From positions 124,001 to 188,000 of the forward strand of contig JAZLBP010000001.1 in assembly GCA_045613745.1 (NCBI GenBank): a stretch of DNA of 64,000 nt, in the 5' to 3' direction. Position 1 is the stretch's first letter; each line of letters starts with the position of its first letter. A program made the translations under genes and the position numbers. Shown in pieces: positions 57,438-64,000 of the stretch. A model generated the notes under the pieces. It was not told the origin of the DNA, searched no databases, and worked only from the letters and a program-made list of their open reading frames with translations. Source of the stretch: UBA940 sp045613745 (GTDB lineage: Bacteria > Bacteroidota > Bacteroidia > Bacteroidales > Rikenellaceae).

Positions 57438-58082
57438 ATGCCAAAAAATATTTGCCGAATAGGTGTTGGCGGACCCGTGGGTTCGGGCAAGACCGCCATC
57501 ATCGAAGCCATAACTCCGGCACTGCTCGATCGAGGGCTCAAAGTGCTGATTATAACCAACGACATCGTAACCACCGAGGATGCCAAGCACGTGCGACGCA
57601 CCCTGCGCGGAGTGTTGCACGAGGAGCGCATCGTGGGTGTCGAGACGGGTGCTTGTCCCCACACCGCAGTGCGCGAGGATCCCTCGATGAACCTTGCGGC
57701 TGTCGAGGAGATGGAGGCTCGTTTTCCCGACTCCGACGTCATCCTCATCGAGTCGGGTGGCGACAACCTCACCCTCACGTTCAGTCCCGCGCTGGTCGAT
57801 TTCTTCATCTATGTGATTGACGTGGCTGCGGGCGACAAGATTCCGCGCAAGGACGGCCCCGGCATCTCGCAGTCCGACATCCTGGTTATCAATAAGTTCG
57901 ACCTAGCGCCCTATGTGGGTGCCGACCTCGAAGTTATGCGTCGCGACTCGGCGGCTATGCGACCTGGCAAACCCTTTATCTTCACCAACTGTATGACGGG
58001 CGAGGGTATCGAGGCACTGGTCGAGATGATAATGGCAATGGCGCTGTTCGACGTCGAGGCGGCTAAAACCATAGAGCAATGA
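57438..58082 (+). CDS. ureG: Urease accessory GTPase UreG
   Basis: 214 residues from the ATG at 57438 (MPKNICRIGVGGPVGSGKT). A SIMIBI GTPase driving nickel insertion. P-loop GGPVGSGKT (11-19), the nickel-binding CPH motif at 73-75 in ETGACPHTAVRED, LIESGGDNLTLTFSP, and the base-specificity motif NKFD. Its stop overlaps the ureD start by 4 bases (ATGA at 58079-58082). Confidence 0.97.
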   Translation: MPKNICRIGVGGPVGSGKTAIIEAITPALLDRGLKVLIITNDIVTTEDAKHVRRTLRGVLHEERIVGVETGACPHTAVREDPSMNLAAVEEMEARFPDSDVILIESGGDNLTLTFSPALVDFFIYVIDVAAGDKIPRKDGPGISQSDILVINKFDLAPYVGADLEVMRRDSAAMRPGKPFIFTNCMTGEGIEALVEMIMAMALFDVEAAKTIEQ

Positions 58083-58963
58083 CGACAACGCTTCCACGCC
58101 ATCTGCAAAGGTATGCTACCACCGAGGAGCCTCACTCGGGCGGAGTGTTGGAGATGACCTTCGAGCCCTCGCCGAGTGGCCGCACCGTGCTGTGTCACCT
58201 CCACCGACAAGTGCCGCTTGTGGTGCAGCAGGAGCTCTACTTCGACAGCGAGTGGCGAGAGCTTCCCTGTGTCTATATCCTGTCGAGTGGTGGTCCAAAC
58301 TTGGGTGGCGACCGCTTTCGCCAGCGCATCGAACTGCGTCGTGGGGCGGTGGCTCACATCTCGACGGGCGCTGCCACCAAGGTTGCCCAAATGCCGCGCG
58401 ACTTCTCGTCGGTCGATACTCTGCTCACGCTTGATGAAGGCGCCTATTTGGAATGGCTTCCCGAGCCGACAATCCTCTGCCGCCACGCGCGACTGCACAC
58501 CACCACCCGAATGGTTGTAGCACCTTCGGCCACGCTCTTTTATAGCGAAATCTTTATGGCAGGGCGCAAACACCGAGGCGAGTTGTGGGAGTTCGATCTG
58601 CTCTCGACCCACACCACCGTCACGCGCCCCGATGGCACACCCTTGTGCTCCGAACGAATGGTGGTGCAACCCGCAGCTAAACGTGTGCGTGATGTGGGTG
58701 TTATGCGCCGCTGGGATGTGTGGGCGAGTGTGACAATCCTCACACCCAAGGAGTGCGCCGACGAAATCTATGGCGAGTTGAACTCCTCGATGAGTGGGGA
58801 TGTTGCGATAGGTGTTACCCGCCTGCCGCGTGGCGCAGGACTTGCTGTGCGTATTGTGGGTGCGGAGTCTTCGCCCGTCAAGAGTGCCGTGCGCGAGGTG
58901 TGCGGATGCGTGCGCCGCAAGGTGCAGGGCAGGGCAATGCCCGACGAGTTCCCGTGGCGTTAA
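58079..58963 (+). CDS. ureD: Urease accessory protein UreD (UreH)
   Basis: A 294-residue scaffold chaperone that binds the urease apoprotein and channels nickel from the UreFG complex. Recognisable segments include SSGGPNLGGDRFRQRIELRRG, ATKVAQMPRDF, LDEGAYLEWLPEPTIL and FYSEIFMAGRKHRGELWEFD. UreD is the most variable urease accessory protein; the position after ureG supports the call. It is followed by the urea transporter 43 bp later. Confidence 0.92.
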   Translation: MTTTLPRHLQRYATTEEPHSGGVLEMTFEPSPSGRTVLCHLHRQVPLVVQQELYFDSEWRELPCVYILSSGGPNLGGDRFRQRIELRRGAVAHISTGAATKVAQMPRDFSSVDTLLTLDEGAYLEWLPEPTILCRHARLHTTTRMVVAPSATLFYSEIFMAGRKHRGELWEFDLLSTHTTVTRPDGTPLCSERMVVQPAAKRVRDVGVMRRWDVWASVTILTPKECADEIYGELNSSMSGDVAIGVTRLPRGAGLAVRIVGAESSPVKSAVREVCGCVRRKVQGRAMPDEFPWR

Positions 58964-59006
58964 ACTCCAAAACATTAGGTTATTAACAAACAAAAACGAA
59001 AAATGT

Positions 59007-60125
59007 ATGGCAAAGGTGAATGGTCTGGTCAAAGCCGACCTGAGTGATATCTTCTCGATGGAGATGATTCGTAGCCTGTTCCGCGGAGTGGGGCAGGTGA
59101 TGTTCCAGAACAACGGCATTACGGGTCTGTTGTTTATGGTGGGTATTTTCTGGGGTAGCTACACCTCGCACACGGGCTACGTTGCGTGGGGTGCGGTGCT
59201 GGGTGTGGTGGTTTCGACCATCACCGGATTCCTGCTCGGACTGCCCAAAAGCCACGGATTTCAGGGTCTGTGGGGGTTCAATGGTGTGTTGGTGGGTTGC
59301 GCCTTCCCGACATTTATGGGCAACACCCTCTGGATGTGGATTGCGCTGGTGCTGTGCGCCGCAATGACCACTTGGGTGCGCGTGGCGCTCAACAATGTGA
59401 TGAAACCGTGGAAGGTAAACTCCTTTACATTCCCGTTTGTGTTGTGTACTTGGGTGTTCCTGCTTGCGGCCCACGTTATGGGTGCTATTCCGCCCACACA
59501 TATGGACACTCCCGCCTTCCCGACCGAGATGTCGGCACACGTCGATGGCTCGCTGTGGTCGGTGGTTAAATATTGGTTGCGAGGCATCGCACAGGTGTTT
59601 CTGATTGACTCGTGGGTTACGGGACTGCTGTTTGTGTTGGGACTCCTTGTGAGCAACCGCTGGGCAGCATTCTGGGCCATCGTAGGCTCGGCTGTGGCGC
59701 TGGGTATAGCACTGATTTATCGCGCTCCGGGAGCCGACGTGGCCGAGGGTCTGTATGGTTTCAGCCCTGTGCTGACAGGTATCGCGCTGGGTGCAACCTT
59801 CTATCACGTCAATATTCGCTCGGCGCTGTGGGCTCTGGTGGGTGTCATCGCTACGGTGTTCTTTCAGGCGGCGGTGGATGTGCTGCTCACTCCGCTGGGA
59901 GTCGCTGCACTGACCTCGCCTTTCTGTATCACAACTTGGCTGTTCTTGTTGCCGCTCTTTAAGTTCAACTCCACCAAAGAGGAGGACGAAGACCACTCTA
60001 TGTGGCAGGAACTCAACCGACGTCACGCCAAGGAGACCGCGCTTGCACAAAAAGCCACAGCTACACCCTCTGCCGCACCCAAATCGTCGGTTACAAGCTC
60101 GTCTGACACCCTCAAAGAGTCGTAG
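59007..60125 (+). CDS. UT-family urea transporter (urea channel)
   Basis: 372 residues from the second ATG at 59007 (MAKVNGLVKADLSDIF); the ATG four bases earlier is in another frame. A membrane channel with ten helices in two internal repeats: the first half with GFQGLWGFNGVLVGCAFPTF and the second with GLYGFSPVLTGIALGATFY, each carrying the pore-lining L.G.N/SPVL-type signature of urea channels. It imports urea for the urease. Its C-terminus is a hydrophilic Lys/Ala/Ser tail. No other urea transporter is present. Confidence 0.93.
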   Translation: MAKVNGLVKADLSDIFSMEMIRSLFRGVGQVMFQNNGITGLLFMVGIFWGSYTSHTGYVAWGAVLGVVVSTITGFLLGLPKSHGFQGLWGFNGVLVGCAFPTFMGNTLWMWIALVLCAAMTTWVRVALNNVMKPWKVNSFTFPFVLCTWVFLLAAHVMGAIPPTHMDTPAFPTEMSAHVDGSLWSVVKYWLRGIAQVFLIDSWVTGLLFVLGLLVSNRWAAFWAIVGSAVALGIALIYRAPGADVAEGLYGFSPVLTGIALGATFYHVNIRSALWALVGVIATVFFQAAVDVLLTPLGVAALTSPFCITTWLFLLPLFKFNSTKEEDEDHSMWQELNRRHAKETALAQKATATPSAAPKSSVTSSSDTLKES

Positions 60126-60128
60126 GTT

Positions 60129-61106
60129 ATGCATATGTCCGATGCTTTGGTGTCGCCTGCGGTGGCAATCCCTGCGGGCGTCGTGGCGGTGGCTCTTATG
60201 GCCATCTCCGTGGTGCGTGTCAAACGCAACTATAACCCCGTCACCCTGCCTATGATGGGTGTGCTCGGAGCCTTTGTGTTTGCGGCTCAGATGCTCAACT
60301 TTGCAATTCCCGGCACGGGCTCAAGCGGCCACCTGGTGGGAGGTGTGTTGCTTGCGGCAATGCTCGGCCCGTGGGCAGGATTCCTGACGCTGTCGGCGGT
60401 GCTGGTGTTGCAGTGCCTGCTGTTTGCCGACGGAGGACTTATGGCGCTGGGATGTAATATCCTCAATATGGCCGCCGTTTCGTGCCTTGTGGCCTACCCC
60501 GTGCTGTTCCGACCCATTGCGTCGGGTGGGGGAGTGACTCGACTCGCAGTGGCTTCGGTCGTGTCGTCGGTGGTGTCGCTGCTCGTTGGCGCACTGCTGG
60601 TTACACTCGAAACAACCCTTTCGGGAGTGACGGCGCTGCCTACACTTACGTTCCTCGGTTTTATGCTTCCCATCCACTTTGTCATAGGACTTGTCGAGGG
60701 CGTGGCTACGGCACTTGTGTTGGTCGTGGTGCGTCGCGCCGATCCTCGGATGTTGGAGAGCGACCGAGGCGAGGTGACCCACAAATGGCGACCTGTGGCT
60801 ATGTTTGCCGTTGTGGTGTGCGTGGCACTTGTGTGTGCGGGATGGATTTCGACTATGGCCTCCTCCGACCCCGATGGCTTGGAGTGGTCTATCGAACGCA
60901 CTGCGGGTGACGCCACCCCCGCGGCCGAACCCTCTGGTCTGGGCGCAGTGTCGGCCGAACTGATTGAGAACACAGCCTTGCTGCCCGACTACAAGGGCGC
61001 TATGGCAGGAGTTATTGGAGCTATGATACTTCTTGTTGTGGCCTTTGTGCTTGCGTGGATTGCGGGCAGGGCCCCGTGGCGCCGCCGACATAGCGATGGG
61101 CGATAA
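60129..61106 (+). CDS. nikM: Nickel ECF transporter substrate-binding subunit NikMN (CbiM-like with fused CbiN/PDGLE domain)
   Basis: 325 residues. The N-terminus MHMSDALVSP matters because in NikM/CbiM the metal is held by the N-terminal amine, His2 and a later His; His2 and His68 (GSSGHLVGG) are both present, which fixes the start at 60129. CbiM-type membrane helices fill residues 12-220. The C-terminal third has the PDGLEWS motif and a membrane helix typical of NikN/CbiN, fused here. The context of urease genes makes nickel rather than cobalt the likely ion. Confidence 0.92.
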   Translation: MHMSDALVSPAVAIPAGVVAVALMAISVVRVKRNYNPVTLPMMGVLGAFVFAAQMLNFAIPGTGSSGHLVGGVLLAAMLGPWAGFLTLSAVLVLQCLLFADGGLMALGCNILNMAAVSCLVAYPVLFRPIASGGGVTRLAVASVVSSVVSLLVGALLVTLETTLSGVTALPTLTFLGFMLPIHFVIGLVEGVATALVLVVVRRADPRMLESDRGEVTHKWRPVAMFAVVVCVALVCAGWISTMASSDPDGLEWSIERTAGDATPAAEPSGLGAVSAELIENTALLPDYKGAMAGVIGAMILLVVAFVLAWIAGRAPWRRRHSDGR

Positions 61107-61890
61107 GTTGCTCAGGGCGCTCGGCCGACTCACCCGCATCGAGCTCGCAACAGCCGACACCTCACCCCTGCACGCCCTTGATCCTCGCGCCAAAATCATC
61201 ACCACACTGCTCTACCTCGTAGCCCTGCTGTCGGTGCCGCTGCACCTGCCTGCACGCATAATGCTGATGGCGCTGTACCCAATCGTGATTGGGGTCGTGG
61301 GTCACCTGCGTGGACGTACAATCCTTGGCTGGTCGCTCGTGGCACTGCCCTTTGCTGTGGCTGTGGGTGCGTTCAACCCCGTGCTTGACCGAGTGCCCGT
61401 AGGCGAGGTGGTAGGGGTGGTGATTACGCGCGGATGGGTCACCCTTGTGAGTATCATCCTGCGGGCGGTGGTTTCGGTGGCTGTGGTCGTGGAGCTTGTG
61501 CTCTCGACGGGACTCTATCGCCTCTGCATTAATGCCGGGCGCTTGGGTGTTCCGCGCGTGGTTGTTGTGTTGCTGCTGATGTTGGTGCGCTATGTGAGGG
61601 TGCTTCTGGGCGAGGCACTGAGCCTGCGTATGGCTGTGGATGCCCGCCGCCACCAACGGGGCGCTCTGCCTCTTCGGGTGTGGGCGCGTATTGTTGGGCG
61701 ACTGCTTGTGCGCTCGGTATTCCGCGCCCGACGCATAGGCATGGCGTTGCAGGCGCGCGCAGGGGGCGAAATACCCCGATTCCGACTCACCTCGCGTACG
61801 TGGCAAACCTCTGATACTCTTTGGTTTGTACTGCTTGCAGTCATTATCGCCCTGCTTCGCTTTTTTCCCTTAAAATTGTTGCCGCTATGA
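61096..61890 (+). CDS. nikQ: Nickel ECF transporter membrane subunit (NikQ/CbiQ family)
   Basis: 264 residues from the ATG at 61096 (MGDKLLRALGRLTRIELA), overlapping the nikMN end by 11 bases. The T-component with several membrane helices (IITTLLYLVALLSVPLHL, SLVALPFAVAVGAFNPVL, PRVVVVLLLMLVRYVRVLL) and the paired Ala-Arg-type coupling motifs AVDARRHQRG and LQARAGGE that contact the ATPase. The start of the next gene overlaps its stop (ATGA). Confidence 0.9.
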   Translation: MGDKLLRALGRLTRIELATADTSPLHALDPRAKIITTLLYLVALLSVPLHLPARIMLMALYPIVIGVVGHLRGRTILGWSLVALPFAVAVGAFNPVLDRVPVGEVVGVVITRGWVTLVSIILRAVVSVAVVVELVLSTGLYRLCINAGRLGVPRVVVVLLLMLVRYVRVLLGEALSLRMAVDARRHQRGALPLRVWARIVGRLLVRSVFRARRIGMALQARAGGEIPRFRLTSRTWQTSDTLWFVLLAVIIALLRFFPLKLLPL

Positions 61891-62594
61891 GCCACCACTT
61901 TCTCTCGTTTACTGCTGTCAACTACTCATATCCGAGTGGACTCCACGCTGTGCGCGACCTAACGCTGAATATTCCCCACGGAAGTCGTGTGGCGCTGCTC
62001 GGTGCCAATGGCGCGGGCAAATCCACTCTGCTGTTGCTTGCGGCGGGACTGCTCACACCCTCGTCGGGCGAAATCTCGGTCGGCGGAATCCCCATCTCGC
62101 CGCGAACTATGCCTCTGGTGCGTGCCGCTGTGGGCTTTGTGTTTCAGAATTCCGACGACCAGCTCTTTATGCCCACCGTGCGCGATGATGTGGCCTTTGG
62201 TCCTGTGAATATGGGTCTTTCGGACTCCGAGGTTGAGCGACGTGTGGAGCAGGCGCTGACGCGTGTTGGGTCGCTTCACCTTGCCGACCGCTCGGCCGAC
62301 ACACTCTCGGCGGGGCAGAAACACTCGGCGGCCATTGCTACGGTGCTGTCGATGGAGCCGAGCATACTGCTGATGGATGAACCCTCGGCAGGACTCGACC
62401 CTCGGGCGCGCCGACGTCTGATTCAGATACTCTCGGAGTTCTCGCACACCTGCCTGATTGCCACCCACGACATAGAAATGGCCCGCGAACTGTGTCCGCA
62501 GGCCATTGTGATGTGCGATGGAAGGGTTGTGGCCGAGGGCCTCACTTCCGATATTCTGCTCGATGCTCCGCTCTTGGAGTCAGCAGGACTTTAA
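61887..62594 (+). CDS. nikO: Nickel ECF transporter ATPase (NikO/CbiO family)
   Basis: 235 residues from the ATG at 61887 (MSHHFLSFTAVNYSYPSG). Walker A GANGAGKST (39-47), Q-loop FQNSDDQLF (an ECF-type QN-DDQ form), signature LSAGQ (140-144), Walker B ILLMDEPSAGLDP and the switch His in ATHDIEMA. It powers uptake through NikMN-NikQ. It is the last gene of the island and nearly abuts convergent nadA. Confidence 0.93.
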   Translation: MSHHFLSFTAVNYSYPSGLHAVRDLTLNIPHGSRVALLGANGAGKSTLLLLAAGLLTPSSGEISVGGIPISPRTMPLVRAAVGFVFQNSDDQLFMPTVRDDVAFGPVNMGLSDSEVERRVEQALTRVGSLHLADRSADTLSAGQKHSAAIATVLSMEPSILLMDEPSAGLDPRARRRLIQILSEFSHTCLIATHDIEMARELCPQAIVMCDGRVVAEGLTSDILLDAPLLESAGL

Positions 62595-62606
62595 TCTCTG
62601 TAATTG

Positions 62607-63509
62607 CTACTTGATAGCTATCATATTCTCGATACTACGACGCGCAGCCGCTGCAACATCGGCAGGAACATCCACCTCGGGAGCCTCGTCCACGAGCGTG
62701 CGATAGATATTTTCGAGAGTAATCATCTTCATATACTCGCACTCCAAGGCGATGGGGTAGAACACCTTGTTGGGGTAGCGACGTTGCAACTCCCACAAGA
62801 TACCGTTCTCCGTAACCACGATGTACTCCTTGTCGTCGCCGCCACACGCATCCAAAATAGCCGCAGTGCTACCTGCAACATCCGCCAAAGCCACAACCTC
62901 GGGACGGCACTCGGGGTGTACCAACACCTTGGCCTCGGGGTGAGCCGCTTTGAGTTCCTCGATTTGGGCGGCAGTAACTCGGTCGTGAACGTGACAGCAA
63001 CCTTGCCACTTGATGAGTTTGCGACCCGTCTTTTTCTCGATATAAGAGCCGAGGTTTTGGTCGGGCGCAAAGATAATCTCCTGCGAGGGGTCGATGCTCT
63101 CCACTACTTTGAGCGCATTGCTGCTGGTGCAGCAGATGTCGGTGTGAGCCTTTACCTCGGCTGTGGTGTTCACATAGCTTACCACCAGCGCACCGGGGTG
63201 CTCGGCCTTGAAACGTGCAAGTTGCTCACCATTGCAAGCCTGTGCCAGCGAACAATCTGCCTCGGGAACGGGCAGCAACACCTTGCGGTCGGGGCACAAC
63301 ACCTTGGCGGTCTCGCCCATAAATTTCACACCCGCAAACAGAATGATGTCGGCATCAGCCTTCTCGGCCTGAATGGCAAGTGCCAGCGAATCGCCCACAA
63401 AGTCGGCTACGGCTTGCACCTCGCCACGAGTGTAGTAGTGCGACAGAATGACGGCACGTTTCTCGGCCTTCAATTTGAGGATAGCTTCGGTGAGTTCTCT
63501 GTTTGTCAT
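62607..63509 (-). CDS. nadA: Quinolinate synthase A
   Basis: A 300-residue [4Fe-4S] enzyme that condenses iminoaspartate with dihydroxyacetone phosphate to quinolinate in NAD synthesis. Start at 63509 (MTNRELTEAILKLKAEKRAV); upstream in-frame codons to 63605 run into the promoter. Family motifs: ILSHYYTRGEVQAVADFVGDSL, GVKFMGETAKVLCP, VSYVNTTAEVKAHTDICCTS, FAPDQNLGSYIEKKTG and HPECRPEV. nadB and nadC are not in the window. Confidence 0.96.
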   Translation of the reverse strand: MTNRELTEAILKLKAEKRAVILSHYYTRGEVQAVADFVGDSLALAIQAEKADADIILFAGVKFMGETAKVLCPDRKVLLPVPEADCSLAQACNGEQLARFKAEHPGALVVSYVNTTAEVKAHTDICCTSSNALKVVESIDPSQEIIFAPDQNLGSYIEKKTGRKLIKWQGCCHVHDRVTAAQIEELKAAHPEAKVLVHPECRPEVVALADVAGSTAAILDACGGDDKEYIVVTENGILWELQRRYPNKVFYPIALECEYMKMITLENIYRTLVDEAPEVDVPADVAAAARRSIENMIAIK

Positions 63510-63604
63510 ATAGGTGTGATGTGTGTTTTTAATAAAAATCCCCTTGCCCCGAGCACACAAATTCAACGAAAATTTGCCGCCCTTGACGGGGTTTATACTT
63601 GGCA

Positions 63605-63635
63605 CAAAGTTAGTGGTCTAATCGCTAATACGCAA
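63605..63635 (-). promoter_or_regulatory. Promoter of nadA
   Basis: On the minus strand TTG (63633-63635), 20 bases, then TAACTTTG (63605-63612), about 95 bases upstream of the nadA ATG. Confidence 0.55.
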
Positions 63636-63644
63636 GTGTCCAAA

Positions 63645-63679
63645 TAAAAAAACAGCACCCGACGCTGTGTCGAGTGCTG
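63645..63679 (-). terminator. Rho-independent terminator of the DeoR-type gene
   Basis: On the minus strand CAGCACTCGAC pairs with GTCGGGTGCTG (one wobble) around ACAGC and is followed by seven T residues. Confidence 0.85.
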
Positions 63680-63698
63680 AAATATCTTGGGAGTGATG

Positions 63699-64000
63699 TT
63701 ATTCTACGATAAGTACCTCAACACCTGCATCCTCAATCATCTCGATCATAGGCTTGGGAGCGCCCGCGTCGGTGATAAGCATATCGATGTCGTCGAAACC
63801 GCAGATACGGCCGAAACCACGCACGCCAAACTTCGACGAGTCGGCAACCACGATGGTCTTGGTCGAACGGTCAATCATCTTTTGGGTCAGGCGAGCCTCC
63901 TCGACAGTTGCGGTCGAGATACCTGCCTCAACGTCGATACCGTCCACGCCAAGGATGAATTTGTTGCAGATGAAATCGAAACCACCCCATTGCTCGTTCG
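63699..64000 (-). CDS. DeoR-family transcriptional regulator, C-terminal part (start beyond window)
   Basis: The minus-strand frame is open from the window edge to the stop at 63699, about 100 residues. The sequence NEQWGGFDFICNKFILGVDG, then IDVEAGISTATVEEARL, TKTIVVADSSKFG and LITDAGAPKPMIEMIEDAGVE, is the sensor domain of DeoR/GlpR repressors, which bind phosphorylated sugars. The DNA-binding N-terminus lies outside. Target genes cannot be inferred. Confidence 0.85.
   Translation of the reverse strand, partial: NEQWGGFDFICNKFILGVDGIDVEAGISTATVEEARLTQKMIDRSTKTIVVADSSKFGVRGFGRICGFDDIDMLITDAGAPKPMIEMIEDAGVEVLIVE

Overview
This 64 kb window looks like a chromosomal segment of a gut-type Bacteroidota (Bacteroidales; an Alistipes/Rikenellaceae-like genome is my best guess). 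The reasons are recurring TAnnTTTG promoter boxes with weak or absent Shine-Dalgarno sites, Bacteroidota-typical families (DUF4199, DUF4293, a CarboxypepD_reg plus BACON-like lipoprotein, BspA-type leucine-rich repeats) and the futalosine menaquinone enzyme MqnA. The species call is inference.

Layout. 1-6660 is mostly minus strand: a cut-off metal-binding lipoprotein, an HD hydrolase (plus), a BspA-like LRR lipoprotein, then aroB-ung-kdsA-rfbD. 6757-12866 is plus strand: alkaline phosphatase, folE, a YciO/Sua5 protein, then DUF4199-glycosyltransferase-DUF4293-Mrp. 12848-13385 has no protein gene but holds a cluster of TTTTCAACA boxes beside a very AT-rich tract (candidate oriC) and a hairpin-rich segment ending in a terminator. 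13447-18777 is an RND tripartite efflux operon. 19258-24064 is sufBCDS. 24603-27661 is HAD phosphatase-dtd-mqnA-corA, followed by a large repeat-containing lipoprotein. 29850-34016 is minus strand: an EnvC-like LytM protein, a TPR lipoprotein and pheS. uvrC, pgk (minus), an outer-membrane barrel (minus), kbl, an Lrp regulator, queD-like, polA, a small AT-rich gene, ybeY and mnmG follow.

Behind mnmG lie four copies of a 16-bp palindrome resembling the ParB site parS (47116-47335), 34 kb from the candidate origin, so the window may span the replication and segregation centre of the chromosome.

47530-62594 is one long plus-strand accessory region. It begins with a TolC/HlyD/two-permease ABC-2 exporter that has no ATPase gene. 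A complete urea-use island follows: outer-membrane porin, ureABC, ureEF, ureGD, a UT-type urea channel, and a NikMN-NikQ-NikO nickel ECF transporter. Together these genes can carry urea and nickel inward, mature the enzyme and release ammonia. nadA and the C-terminal part of a DeoR regulator close the window on the minus strand.

The most unusual feature is a family of modular palindromic intergenic elements (9.3, 18.8, 20.7, 24.1, 32.9, 40.8, 43.9 and 57.2 kb). Six of them begin 4-9 nt after a stop codon, several end just before the next start codon, and their stems differ between copies by compensating changes. Two sit inside operons (suf and ure), and one appears to carry the small AT-rich gene.
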